Below the pieces are notes generated by a model, which had not been told where the DNA came from, did no database searches, and saw only the letters and a program-made list of their open reading frames with translations. The position numbers were made by a program, and so were the translations under genes. DNA of 15,116 nt from Anaerolineales bacterium (GTDB lineage Bacteria > Chloroflexota > Anaerolineae > Anaerolineales > Villigracilaceae): positions 1 through 15,116 of the forward strand of contig JAFGKO010000235.1 of NCBI GenBank assembly GCA_016928525.1, given 5' to 3'. Below are positions 1 to 7,040 of the stretch, one piece after another (the first letter of the stretch is position 1; each line of letters starts with the position of its first letter).

Positions 1-11
1 ATGCGATTTTC

Positions 12-56
12 CCGTATATGTGGCGGTTAAATCATTGTTAAAACCACCATATATGG
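12..56. repeat. Imperfect inverted repeat at the left edge
   Basis: The arm at 12-28 (CCGTATATGTGGCGGTT) pairs with the arm at 42-56 (AACCACCATATATGG), with two extra bases and one mismatch in the left arm and a 13-base loop. It lies immediately before the point where the O-methyltransferase reading frame becomes recognisable. It could be the end of a small mobile element or a hairpin at a recombination junction. The sequence alone does not decide, and the window edge hides what lies upstream. Confidence 0.5.
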
Positions 57-62
57 CGTTAA

Positions 63-260
63 AGTCAATTTTGTCTAAATACGAAATATGAAAAAATGAT
101 CGACAATGTCGTTCCAGGTGGCATCATAACAGTGGACAATGTTATCAGCCACGAGGATGAACTGACCGACTTCGTTTCCCTCGTTGAGAATGATCCGCGC
201 GTGGATGCGCTGGTAGTACCGATTGGAAAAGGGATTTTGGTTTGCCGGAAAATTTTGTAG
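63..260 (+). pseudogene. 3' remnant of a class I O-methyltransferase gene
   Basis: The open frame after the stop at 60-62 runs to TAG at 258-260. It reads like the C-terminal quarter of SAM-dependent O-methyltransferases (Methyltransf_3 / YrrM-like): a KYEKMIDNVVPGG segment (the usual position of the helix and the PGG turn), then TVDNVISHEDE, where the conserved Asp-Asn binds metal in this family, then DPRVDALVVPIGKGILVCRK, the usual final strand pair. About 150 N-terminal residues, including the SAM-binding glycine loop, are absent, and a stop precedes the segment. It is therefore a truncated relic, with the break close to the inverted repeat at 12-56. An ATG at 96 could start a 54-residue product, but it would lack the cofactor site. 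The family call comes from motif recognition only. Confidence 0.7.
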
Positions 261-291
261 GAGCGATCTGTACAAAGCTTCGATAACAATG

Positions 292-326
292 TTGTACAAT
301 AAGACTGTAAGCAACAATATAGGAGG
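292..326 (+). promoter_or_regulatory. Degenerate operator-like repeat and ribosome binding site before the first nucleotidyltransferase copy
   Basis: TTGTACA at 292-298 and TGTAAGCAA at 306-314 form a decayed inverted repeat. It aligns with the perfect TTGCACA/TGTGCAA repeat before the intact paralogue (11190-11209). AGGAGG at 321-326 lies 6 bases before the TTG at 333 and is the evidence for that start. The conserved arrangement shows that the control region was copied along with the gene. Whether it binds a repressor or forms an RNA hairpin is unknown. Confidence 0.45.
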
Positions 327-332
327 AATCAC

Positions 333-806
333 TTGGCTGAGACCTTGAAAATTGTTATCCCTATGGCGGGCTGGGGCACGCGTATGCGTCCACATACCTG
401 GAGCAAGCCTAAACCGCTGGTCAGCGTGGCGGGGAAACCTTCACTCGATCACCTATTGGATATGTTTACCACGTTGCCAGATACTCGGAACGTTGAATTT
501 ATTTTCATTATCAGCCCATATCTGGGTGAACAAATTCCTCCATACATCGCCGAACATTATCCACATCTCAAGGCCCACTTCGTGGAGCAACAAGAGCTGA
601 AAGGTCAGTCACATGCCCTGTGGCTTGCCCGCAAGTATTTGCATGGACCCATGCTCATCTGTTTTTCTGACACGCTCATGGAAACCGACTTCTCATTCTT
701 GGCAAAAGAAGCCGCGGATGGTGTAGCTTGGGTGATGCCTGTCGAAGATCCGCGGCGGTTTGGTGTGGCGGAAGTCAATAGAAAATTCACAGGACTGCAG
801 CGCTAA
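333..806 (+). pseudogene. Nucleotidyltransferase, 3'-truncated copy
   Basis: This encodes 157 residues of an NTP_transferase-fold sugar-1-phosphate nucleotidyltransferase, starting at TTG 333 behind AGGAGG. The nucleotide-binding signature MAGWGTRMRPHT (residues 11-22) and the PKPL sugar-phosphate segment (residues 26-29) match the family consensus, better than the intact paralogue at 11230. Residues 1-153 align with that protein throughout. Similarity then stops abruptly after GVAEVN (about base 780), and the frame ends eight residues later. The second half of the transferase domain and the left-handed beta-helix tail are missing. The reading frame and ribosome binding site are undamaged, so a shortened protein may still be made. 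It lacks the metal-binding and sugar-binding residues expected in the second half, so activity is unlikely. The break point marks the left border of the TIR/STAND block. Confidence 0.85.
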
Positions 807-842
807 AATAAAGCTATACAAGATAGATCCGGAGGAGATGAG

Positions 843-869
843 ATGACTCAACAATTGGGTATTATATGA
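843..869 (+). CDS. Possible 8-residue leader peptide coupled to the TIR gene
   Basis: ATG 843 follows a strong GGAGGA at 831-836 with six-base spacing and encodes MTQQLGII. Its TGA (867-869) overlaps the TIR start codon at 866 in an ATGA arrangement. The TIR gene has no good ribosome binding site of its own and cannot start further upstream because a stop lies in frame at 839-841. The simplest reading is translational coupling: ribosomes loaded at 843 reinitiate at 866. It could also be the 3' relic of a lost gene. Confidence 0.45.
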   Translation: MTQQLGII

Positions 870-1831
870 ATAATTATGAAAACGCGGTTTTGGTTTCATA
901 TGCCTGGGGTGGCGAGAGTGAGCGCACTGTGGACGAGTTGGAACGCGCTTTTGTGGCGCACGGTATTTGCATCGTGCGTGACAAAAAAGATCTTGAATAT
1001 AAAAGTTCCATCGATGCATTCGAGCAGCGCATTGGCCAAGGACAGTGCATCATTCTGGTGATTAGCGATAAATACTTGCGCTCAGAACACTGCATGTACG
1101 AACTGGTGGAGGCGGACAAAAATCAGAATCTGCGCGACCGCATCTTCCCGATTGTGCTTGCAGATGCTCAAATTTATAAAGCTATTGATCGACTGAACTA
1201 TATCGAATATTGGGATGAGCAAATCAAACAACTCAATCAAGCCATCAAAAAAATAAAAGTGATAGCCAACCTGTCTGGCATCACCGCTGATTTAGATAAA
1301 TATACGAGGATTCGGGCCAGTTTTGATCACCTGACTGATCTCCTCAGCGACATGAACGCTCTAACGCCAGAGATACATGCAGCCAGTGGCTTTTCCACTC
1401 TGATTGGTGCCATTGAACATATGATGCAAATGCGAGGCAAAACTAAACAAGTCGAGTCAATACTCGAAGCTGACAACGGGCCTGAGCAGTTACCAAGCAA
1501 CACAAAAATTGTTGGTAACCAAACAAAGCAGAAGATCAATAGAGCAGCAATTTCACCGGTGAAAGCAGAACCACAAATCCCTATGCAAACTCCCAGCGCA
1601 GGGGCAGGCAACCTGTTCGATAAACTACGCGGCTGGCTAGATGGATTGTTGGATAACGAATTTCGAAGTATGATTTACTCGCTGTTGTCAGTCGCCGAAC
1701 AAAATCAACTCTCCCTGCCTGTGCGCCAGATCGATCGCAGTACGTTCCTGGGCGATATGCAAAGCCTGGGGCGGCTGGAACAGGTGGAAGCATACCTATT
1801 AAAGAAATATTCGGACCGCTTGAGGAAATAG
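866..1831 (+). CDS. TIR-domain effector protein with C-terminal adaptor domain
   Basis: This is a 321-residue protein. Residues about 5-150 form a bacterial TIR domain: VLVSYAW (8-14) is the first strand and box 1, IVRDKKDL (36-43) the BB-loop region, ILVISDKYLRSEHCMYELVEA (63-83) the strand plus the helix carrying the catalytic Glu (E79 in CMYEL), and FPIVLADAQIY the next strand. TIR domains of this type usually cleave NAD+, or convert it to cyclic ADP-ribose variants, when oligomerised. A low-complexity linker (about 195-245) is rich in Gln, Pro and Lys. Residues about 251-318 match the N-terminus of the next protein (shared FLG-M--L-RL-QVE-YL pattern), resembling the effector-associated adaptor domains of NTP-dependent conflict systems. 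The next gene starts two bases after this stop. The TIR call is firm; the immune role is inferred from family and context. Confidence 0.9.
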   Translation: MNNYENAVLVSYAWGGESERTVDELERAFVAHGICIVRDKKDLEYKSSIDAFEQRIGQGQCIILVISDKYLRSEHCMYELVEADKNQNLRDRIFPIVLADAQIYKAIDRLNYIEYWDEQIKQLNQAIKKIKVIANLSGITADLDKYTRIRASFDHLTDLLSDMNALTPEIHAASGFSTLIGAIEHMMQMRGKTKQVESILEADNGPEQLPSNTKIVGNQTKQKINRAAISPVKAEPQIPMQTPSAGAGNLFDKLRGWLDGLLDNEFRSMIYSLLSVAEQNQLSLPVRQIDRSTFLGDMQSLGRLEQVEAYLLKKYSDRLRK

Positions 1832-1833
1832 AC

Positions 1834-3531
1834 ATGGATACTCAATTCGAGATGCTCAGCGCCTGGCTAATCACACTGCTCGAGCCAGAGTTCAATAAAT
1901 TGATCAATGTGTTGGTCGAGCCCAGAATTCGCTCGAACTTGTCGTCCGCGTCCACGCGAGACGAGTTTTTGGGTGCTATGAAAACCCTGAGCCGGCTAGA
2001 CCAGGTGGAGGATTATCTTACTCAAAATTATTCCGACCGTCGGCCCAAGGACAACTTGTCAAAGCCAGCCCCTGCATCCGAACCCCTTGGCGATTTGTCA
2101 GTTCAGCCCATCCCATTTACGAACCGCCAGGATGATCTGGATTATTTCCTGGCACGCCAATGCCCTCCCTACGTACTGTTGGATGCCCCACCAGGATATG
2201 GTAAGACGGAGTTGTTGAGGAGGCTGAAACAATTCTTCAGCGATAAATGGGAATGCGTTCATGTGATTGTTAAGGAGCACGATAGTCTGGATGAAGTGGT
2301 GTATGCGATTGCCGATGAGCTTAACCTGAGAGATCAACTGCAGGAGGAACCGTTGCTTCCGCTAAACTTGCGCCTGGCAAGCGCCATCAAAGGCCGGTGG
2401 AGCGAGATCAGCACCCAGACTCGGGATGAAAACGGGGAGGGCAAGAATGGCTTGGTTTTTTTGATCGACTTCGATGGTCGCCCTGTACTCCAGCTTATTA
2501 AGGATTTCATTGAAAAACTGATTGCAGATGTGCAGGAAACTCTTCACTCGCTAGATTCTTTTGATAGATTGCACCATCAATTTCGGGTGATCATAGCCGG
2601 CCGCTACCTAGCTGCACAACGGGAAATTAAACAAATTAATGCGCCGCCGCTTAAAATCCACTCCCTCTCGCCTTTTGATTACGATGTTATTTGTAACTCG
2701 GCAGGAGACTATTTGCCCCAGGAAAAGAAGCTGGCAATGCAACAATTGGCTGCCCACTTACTATACTGGACCGGTGGGCACCCAGAGTGCGTTGCTAAAA
2801 CCCTGCGGTTGTATGCTGCAAAGAACCTTGGCGTTGATAAATTCACCAGGCATTTTTCCGATGCGGTTTGGGACGACATCGTTCAACCTGCCGCAGCCAG
2901 CGTCCATGGCGGAATACCTGGCCAAAAGGGTTCAAAAAATATCATCGATCGGTTGAGCGTTTTTCGATATTTTGACACGGCGATTCTAAGGTATATGATC
3001 CAGAACGACGAAGATTTTAAAGACTTTGACAATGAACACAACCTAGCCGATGCCCTAACGGCCACCTACCTGTTAAGCCGTAAGGGGCGTTTCATTCAAG
3101 ACGATGTAACCCGGCGCCTGCTGGTCATCCACCTGCGTCATGAAAGGCCGGATAAATTTCCGGGTCTCTGCCAGCAAGCGCAAGCATTGTGTGCTGAACG
3201 CCTACAACAGTTGATGGGTAAAGAACCCCAAACCTGGGTGATCGAGTATCTATTTCAGGCGCTGCAGAACCACGCTTTAACCATCCAAGACAAAAAAGCT
3301 CGCCAGACCCTGCAGAAGGATTTCTTCCAGAAGGTTGTTCCTCAAGCATTGGATCTGTTCATCTCTAACATTCCTGAAGATGATCGGCAGGCCGAGCAAG
3401 AACTTCTTGGCCAGAAAATGGATGATGATTGGGAATTCCAGTTTACGCTCAACTACTACCTGCGCGACGATGAGTATACTGAGGCACCGTATCAAGTGTT
3501 ACTGAAGCAGGTTTTTGAATACTTGGCGTAA
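1834..3531 (+). CDS. STAND/AAA-type ATPase with N-terminal adaptor domain
   Basis: This is a 565-residue protein. Residues about 7-69 repeat the adaptor domain at the end of the TIR protein. A short Pro/Ser-rich linker follows, then an NTPase core: Walker A APPGYGKTE (118-126, with K124 and T125), Walker B LVFLIDFDG (D212 and D214), a sensor-like strand RVIIAGR, and TGGHP (313-317), the Gly-x-Pro type motif of STAND ATPases that contacts the nucleotide phosphate. The C-terminal half contains a probable winged helix (IIDRLSVFRYFDTAILRYM) and helical segments, but no clear TPR array or catalytic effector. GAGG at 1822-1825, inside the TIR gene, serves as its ribosome binding site, and the genes are two bases apart. 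The likely role is an ATP-dependent switch that recruits the TIR protein by adaptor-adaptor pairing. The ligand is unknown. Confidence 0.85.
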   Translation: MDTQFEMLSAWLITLLEPEFNKLINVLVEPRIRSNLSSASTRDEFLGAMKTLSRLDQVEDYLTQNYSDRRPKDNLSKPAPASEPLGDLSVQPIPFTNRQDDLDYFLARQCPPYVLLDAPPGYGKTELLRRLKQFFSDKWECVHVIVKEHDSLDEVVYAIADELNLRDQLQEEPLLPLNLRLASAIKGRWSEISTQTRDENGEGKNGLVFLIDFDGRPVLQLIKDFIEKLIADVQETLHSLDSFDRLHHQFRVIIAGRYLAAQREIKQINAPPLKIHSLSPFDYDVICNSAGDYLPQEKKLAMQQLAAHLLYWTGGHPECVAKTLRLYAAKNLGVDKFTRHFSDAVWDDIVQPAAASVHGGIPGQKGSKNIIDRLSVFRYFDTAILRYMIQNDEDFKDFDNEHNLADALTATYLLSRKGRFIQDDVTRRLLVIHLRHERPDKFPGLCQQAQALCAERLQQLMGKEPQTWVIEYLFQALQNHALTIQDKKARQTLQKDFFQKVVPQALDLFISNIPEDDRQAEQELLGQKMDDDWEFQFTLNYYLRDDEYTEAPYQVLLKQVFEYLA

Positions 3532-3542
3532 TAAAGCTCCTA

Positions 3543-4208
3543 ATGATATTCATGCTCCGCCTGGCCGTTTTTGATCTGGATGGAACGCTCAAGGCTGTTC
3601 GCAGTCCCTTTAGCCACGTCAGTGAGGCGCTGGGTGTGCAAGCCCAGGCGGAGAGCATTTTTGTGCGCTTTCAGCGCGGAGAGATTGCCTATCAGGATTG
3701 GGGCAAGTTGGAGGTTGCTCTTTGGCAAGGCACTCCGGAATGGCGCCTGATCCAAATCATCCACACCATTCCCTATCGTCCGGGAGCCGTGGAATTTGTA
3801 CGCCGGCTCAAATCTGGAGGCGTGACCGTCGTTCTGATCAGCGCGGCATTCCGACAGCACGTAGAGCCAAGCGCTCAGGAATTAGGAGTTGAGTTTGTGT
3901 GCAATTCAATCGGCGTTGCCGATGGCCTTCTGACGGGTGATTTTTCCAGCCGGATCAATGGACGCAACAAAGGCAAAATCATCAATGATTTGCAAACCCG
4001 TTTTGGCATCAGCCGGGATGAAACGCTCACAGCCGGTGATACGGCTGGTGATCTCTCGATGTTTTCGGAGTCAGCTATCAGCATTGCTGTTGACCCCGAA
4101 TCCCCGGAGGTAGGAGGAGCGGCCAGCTTGCTGTTGCCAGGGAATGATTGGCGACAAGCCTGGGAATTGATCGACGTCTTACGACCAGGCTGGCTGCCAC
4201 CCGGCTAA
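3543..4208 (+). CDS. HAD-family phosphatase (SerB-like, class IB)
   Basis: This is a 221-residue haloacid-dehalogenase-fold hydrolase with all four motifs: FDLDGT (D11 nucleophile and D13 acid/base), VVLISAA (motif II Ser), the NKGK lysines (K143/K145) and GDTAGD (D166 and D170 for Mg2+). The insert between motifs I and II is helical, as in class IB phosphoserine-phosphatase-like enzymes. Such proteins dephosphorylate small phosphorylated metabolites or nucleotides, and the substrate cannot be read from the sequence. It starts 11 bases after the STAND gene. Neither ATG 3543 nor ATG 3552 has a Shine-Dalgarno sequence, so translation is probably coupled to the gene upstream; ATG 3552 (MLRLAVFDLDGT) is an equally good start. 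Its place between two STAND genes is unusual. Confidence 0.88.
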   Translation: MIFMLRLAVFDLDGTLKAVRSPFSHVSEALGVQAQAESIFVRFQRGEIAYQDWGKLEVALWQGTPEWRLIQIIHTIPYRPGAVEFVRRLKSGGVTVVLISAAFRQHVEPSAQELGVEFVCNSIGVADGLLTGDFSSRINGRNKGKIINDLQTRFGISRDETLTAGDTAGDLSMFSESAISIAVDPESPEVGGAASLLLPGNDWRQAWELIDVLRPGWLPPG

Positions 4209-4254
4209 CGGCACCGTAGTGCGATTTATTCAACAGTGAAAGCAGGAAAACAGA

Positions 4255-7011
4255 ATGACGAAGCAATTAACCTTTATCGGCCGCCAGCCCGAGCTGGCAA
4301 AGATTGATAGCCTCATCAATGAGTGGGACTCGCGCCGGGTGGTATTCATCAACGGCGGGGGCGGTATTGGCAAGACCCGCCTGCTGCAGGAAATCTACGC
4401 CCGTTATCGGATGAATGCGAAGTTATGCGTTGCCGAGATCATTGATCTGGATGATCCCAATCTGCGCTCATCAGAAAGCGTTGGCCAAAAAATTGCCGAT
4501 CTTGTGGGTCTCAGGTATTTCATTCCTTATCACGAGCTATTGAGAGACTGGCACAAGATGGAAAGAGCCGGGGTCAGTCTGGCGGGCCTGGATTTTCAAA
4601 GCAAGAAAGTGCGCCAGGCTTTTATCGATAATTTCAACCAGGCGACCGCCGGGCAGCGAGGGGTGCTGCTTCTGGACACAACAGACCGGTTTGGAAATAC
4701 TGAGCTTTGGGATTACTTGAGCCATTTGATCGGCGCAGCCAAAAATGTCGTTTTTCTCATTGCAGGCCGGAATGCTGCCAACTTGGGGACACAAATGGCA
4801 AATGACCTGGGCGAGGATGTACTCATTGTCGATCTTCAGCCATTGGTAGCAGAGGATAGTGAAAAATATCTACAAGAGAAGCTGGCGCTTTTACACATCC
4901 AATTGTCGCCCGAACTGTCAAAAAAGCTGCTCATCCTGGCGGAGGGGCGGCCCATACTAATCGATCTGGCAACAGAGTGGATCGCGCGCAATATTCCTCT
5001 CGAGTGGATGCAAAGAGGTGATGCAGAGGCGCTCAAGAAGCTCTCTCAAGAGGGGCTCCAACAGCAGCGGAAGCACTTCGAAGCCAATTTGGTCCTACAC
5101 ATTGCTGAGGTGCGGAACGCGATCGACCGTCTGACTCTGCTGATGTCGCGCGTCTACCCGCTCAAGCCGGAAATGGTGGCACAGTTCCTCGATCTTTCAC
5201 TGGAAGAGGCTGAAGCCCTGGTGCAGGAGGCGAAAACCTACGTTTTTGTGAAGCAACTGCCAGATGGGCGCATTTCTCTCCATGATGAAATGCGCCGGAT
5301 GGTGATTGATTATGTCTGGCCGGAGCTCGATCCCGATGGCGACCGCCGGCGCCGAGACAGTCGGGCAGCGATTGCCTATATCGAGAAAGAGATCGAAGCT
5401 CTGAAGAAGCATATCATCACGCTGGCAAGCGTCGAAGATCTCAGAGCCATGATTTTGCGCGACACCCTGGAGGGAGAACTGTGGGTGCAGGAGGAACAGC
5501 GCCTGCGTCACATACTGTACGTGGATCCCGATGAGGGAACCAATGCCTTCGTCGCCATTTTCGATGAAGCCAACAAAGCCTATCACCCTCACATTCGCGG
5601 TCTGCTGCTTGAAACGATCCAGCCCTTTTACGACAGCCTATCGTCTGAGCAACGGCATCAGGTGAGCCGGCGGAAAGCGCAATATCTTTTCGATGTTACC
5701 CGCTATACAGAAGCTCAGGAAGTATTGGTCAATCTGTTAGCGAGACATGACTTGCTCACTCTTGAACACATCGATCTGCTCATTTTGCTGGGCAACACCG
5801 AAGTCCGGCTTGGCAATGTCAGCGTTGGAGTTAGTGAATTTGAAAAGGCGCACACCCTTGCCCAGGAGATCGAGTCCGTCACCGTACGTGCCCGGGTCAA
5901 GAATATGTTTGGGTGGGGCTATCGGCGGCTGGGACAGTTCGAAAAAGCGGTCGATTACTACAGTGAAGCGCTCGATCTAATCGGGCAAGGCGATAAAACG
6001 CCCGAAAATCAAACTCTCGAAGGAGAGATTCTGAACAACATGGCGTATGCCTACAGCAGGCTGGATGAGCGGGAAGGGGCAACTGTCGCAGTGGATATCG
6101 TTGCCCGGGCTGAGAGGCTCTGGCAAGCCCTGAACAACCAGCGCGGATTGGGTAGTCTGTATATTGTTTGCATGACAATCTACAAACGGCGGCGAGAGTT
6201 CGAGAAGATTCTGAAATATGGCGACCTGGCTGAAGCCATCTTCGGACCACAAAATGACATTGCCTCTCTGTGCAGCATCGGCTACGAGCGTGGGGTTGCT
6301 TATTGGACCTTGGGCCAGTCGAAATATGAAGAGCAGAACTTCACCGATGCCGAGACGCTATTTCGCCAGGCTGAAGAATGGTTTAAAAAAGCGCTCAACT
6401 ACCAAATCAAGCTCTACATTCCCGATCACTTATATTGGTTGGCTGAAACCTATATCTCGACCGGCCAACTAGACTTGGCGCTTCAACATTGCGAGGAAGG
6501 CTATCACCTTGCCCAAGACCCCCGCGACTCACGCTACCACCTGTTTCTGCTGGCGCAACGCGCACACATTGCCGGGCTGATGGATCAACTCGATATACTG
6601 GATGAACTGCGCGAAAAATACAAGATCTACGAAGTTTATCAGGAGGAGACCGGATTTGAAGAACCCGGAGCCGAAGGGCTATATGCCTACTTTTTTGCCA
6701 ACTTGGCCCTGGAGCGATATTTCCATGACAGAAGCCAGGCAGATATGGCCACCCAGGCTATTACGTCTTACCAGGCTGCGTTCCCCAAGATTGCCAAGCG
6801 GGTCGTTTACGGAAAATACCCATTGCCTAAGCTATTAGTCAAGCTGGACGAAAAGCTCAACTCAGCTAGCGATCCAGAGTGGCTCGAATTCAAGAAAAAA
6901 CTGGGCTATGCCCTCCGCCAAACCTGGGATACTATCTACATTGAGCACACCAGCTTGACCAAAAAATACCCTTATGCAATTTCCCACTTCGATGCTTGGC
7001 GCCGTAGTTAG
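4255..7011 (+). CDS. Large STAND ATPase with C-terminal TPR-like repeats
   Basis: This is a 918-residue protein starting at ATG with AGGA seven bases upstream (4244-4247). The FIGRQPEL motif (7-14) opens an AAA_16/NB-ARC-like core. Walker A is GGGGIGKTRLL (34-44, K40/T41), Walker B is GVLLLDTTD (D141 and D144), a sensor strand FLIAGRN follows, and the Gly-x-Pro motif is EGRPILIDLA (G231-P233). A winged-helix segment follows (RNAIDRLTLLMSRVY to LHDEMRRMVIDYVW). After an acidic helical region, residues about 480-800 hold repeated TPR-like helix pairs such as WGYRRLGQFEKAVDYYSEAL and YWLAETYISTGQLDLALQHC. No effector or adaptor domain precedes the ATPase, unlike the STAND gene at 1834, and no membrane segment or DNA-binding C-terminus is seen. 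It probably senses a ligand through the repeats and signals through another protein. Confidence 0.85.
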   Translation: MTKQLTFIGRQPELAKIDSLINEWDSRRVVFINGGGGIGKTRLLQEIYARYRMNAKLCVAEIIDLDDPNLRSSESVGQKIADLVGLRYFIPYHELLRDWHKMERAGVSLAGLDFQSKKVRQAFIDNFNQATAGQRGVLLLDTTDRFGNTELWDYLSHLIGAAKNVVFLIAGRNAANLGTQMANDLGEDVLIVDLQPLVAEDSEKYLQEKLALLHIQLSPELSKKLLILAEGRPILIDLATEWIARNIPLEWMQRGDAEALKKLSQEGLQQQRKHFEANLVLHIAEVRNAIDRLTLLMSRVYPLKPEMVAQFLDLSLEEAEALVQEAKTYVFVKQLPDGRISLHDEMRRMVIDYVWPELDPDGDRRRRDSRAAIAYIEKEIEALKKHIITLASVEDLRAMILRDTLEGELWVQEEQRLRHILYVDPDEGTNAFVAIFDEANKAYHPHIRGLLLETIQPFYDSLSSEQRHQVSRRKAQYLFDVTRYTEAQEVLVNLLARHDLLTLEHIDLLILLGNTEVRLGNVSVGVSEFEKAHTLAQEIESVTVRARVKNMFGWGYRRLGQFEKAVDYYSEALDLIGQGDKTPENQTLEGEILNNMAYAYSRLDEREGATVAVDIVARAERLWQALNNQRGLGSLYIVCMTIYKRRREFEKILKYGDLAEAIFGPQNDIASLCSIGYERGVAYWTLGQSKYEEQNFTDAETLFRQAEEWFKKALNYQIKLYIPDHLYWLAETYISTGQLDLALQHCEEGYHLAQDPRDSRYHLFLLAQRAHIAGLMDQLDILDELREKYKIYEVYQEETGFEEPGAEGLYAYFFANLALERYFHDRSQADMATQAITSYQAAFPKIAKRVVYGKYPLPKLLVKLDEKLNSASDPEWLEFKKKLGYALRQTWDTIYIEHTSLTKKYPYAISHFDAWRRS

Positions 7012-7040
7012 CGGGTTGTAAACGCGCAGGCTTACTAACA

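Noticed and set aside
12..62. Left-edge repeat as an integron attC recombination site
   Set aside because: GTTAAAT at 26-32 resembles the core, but no matching inverse core or paired inner boxes could be placed, and no integrase is visible.
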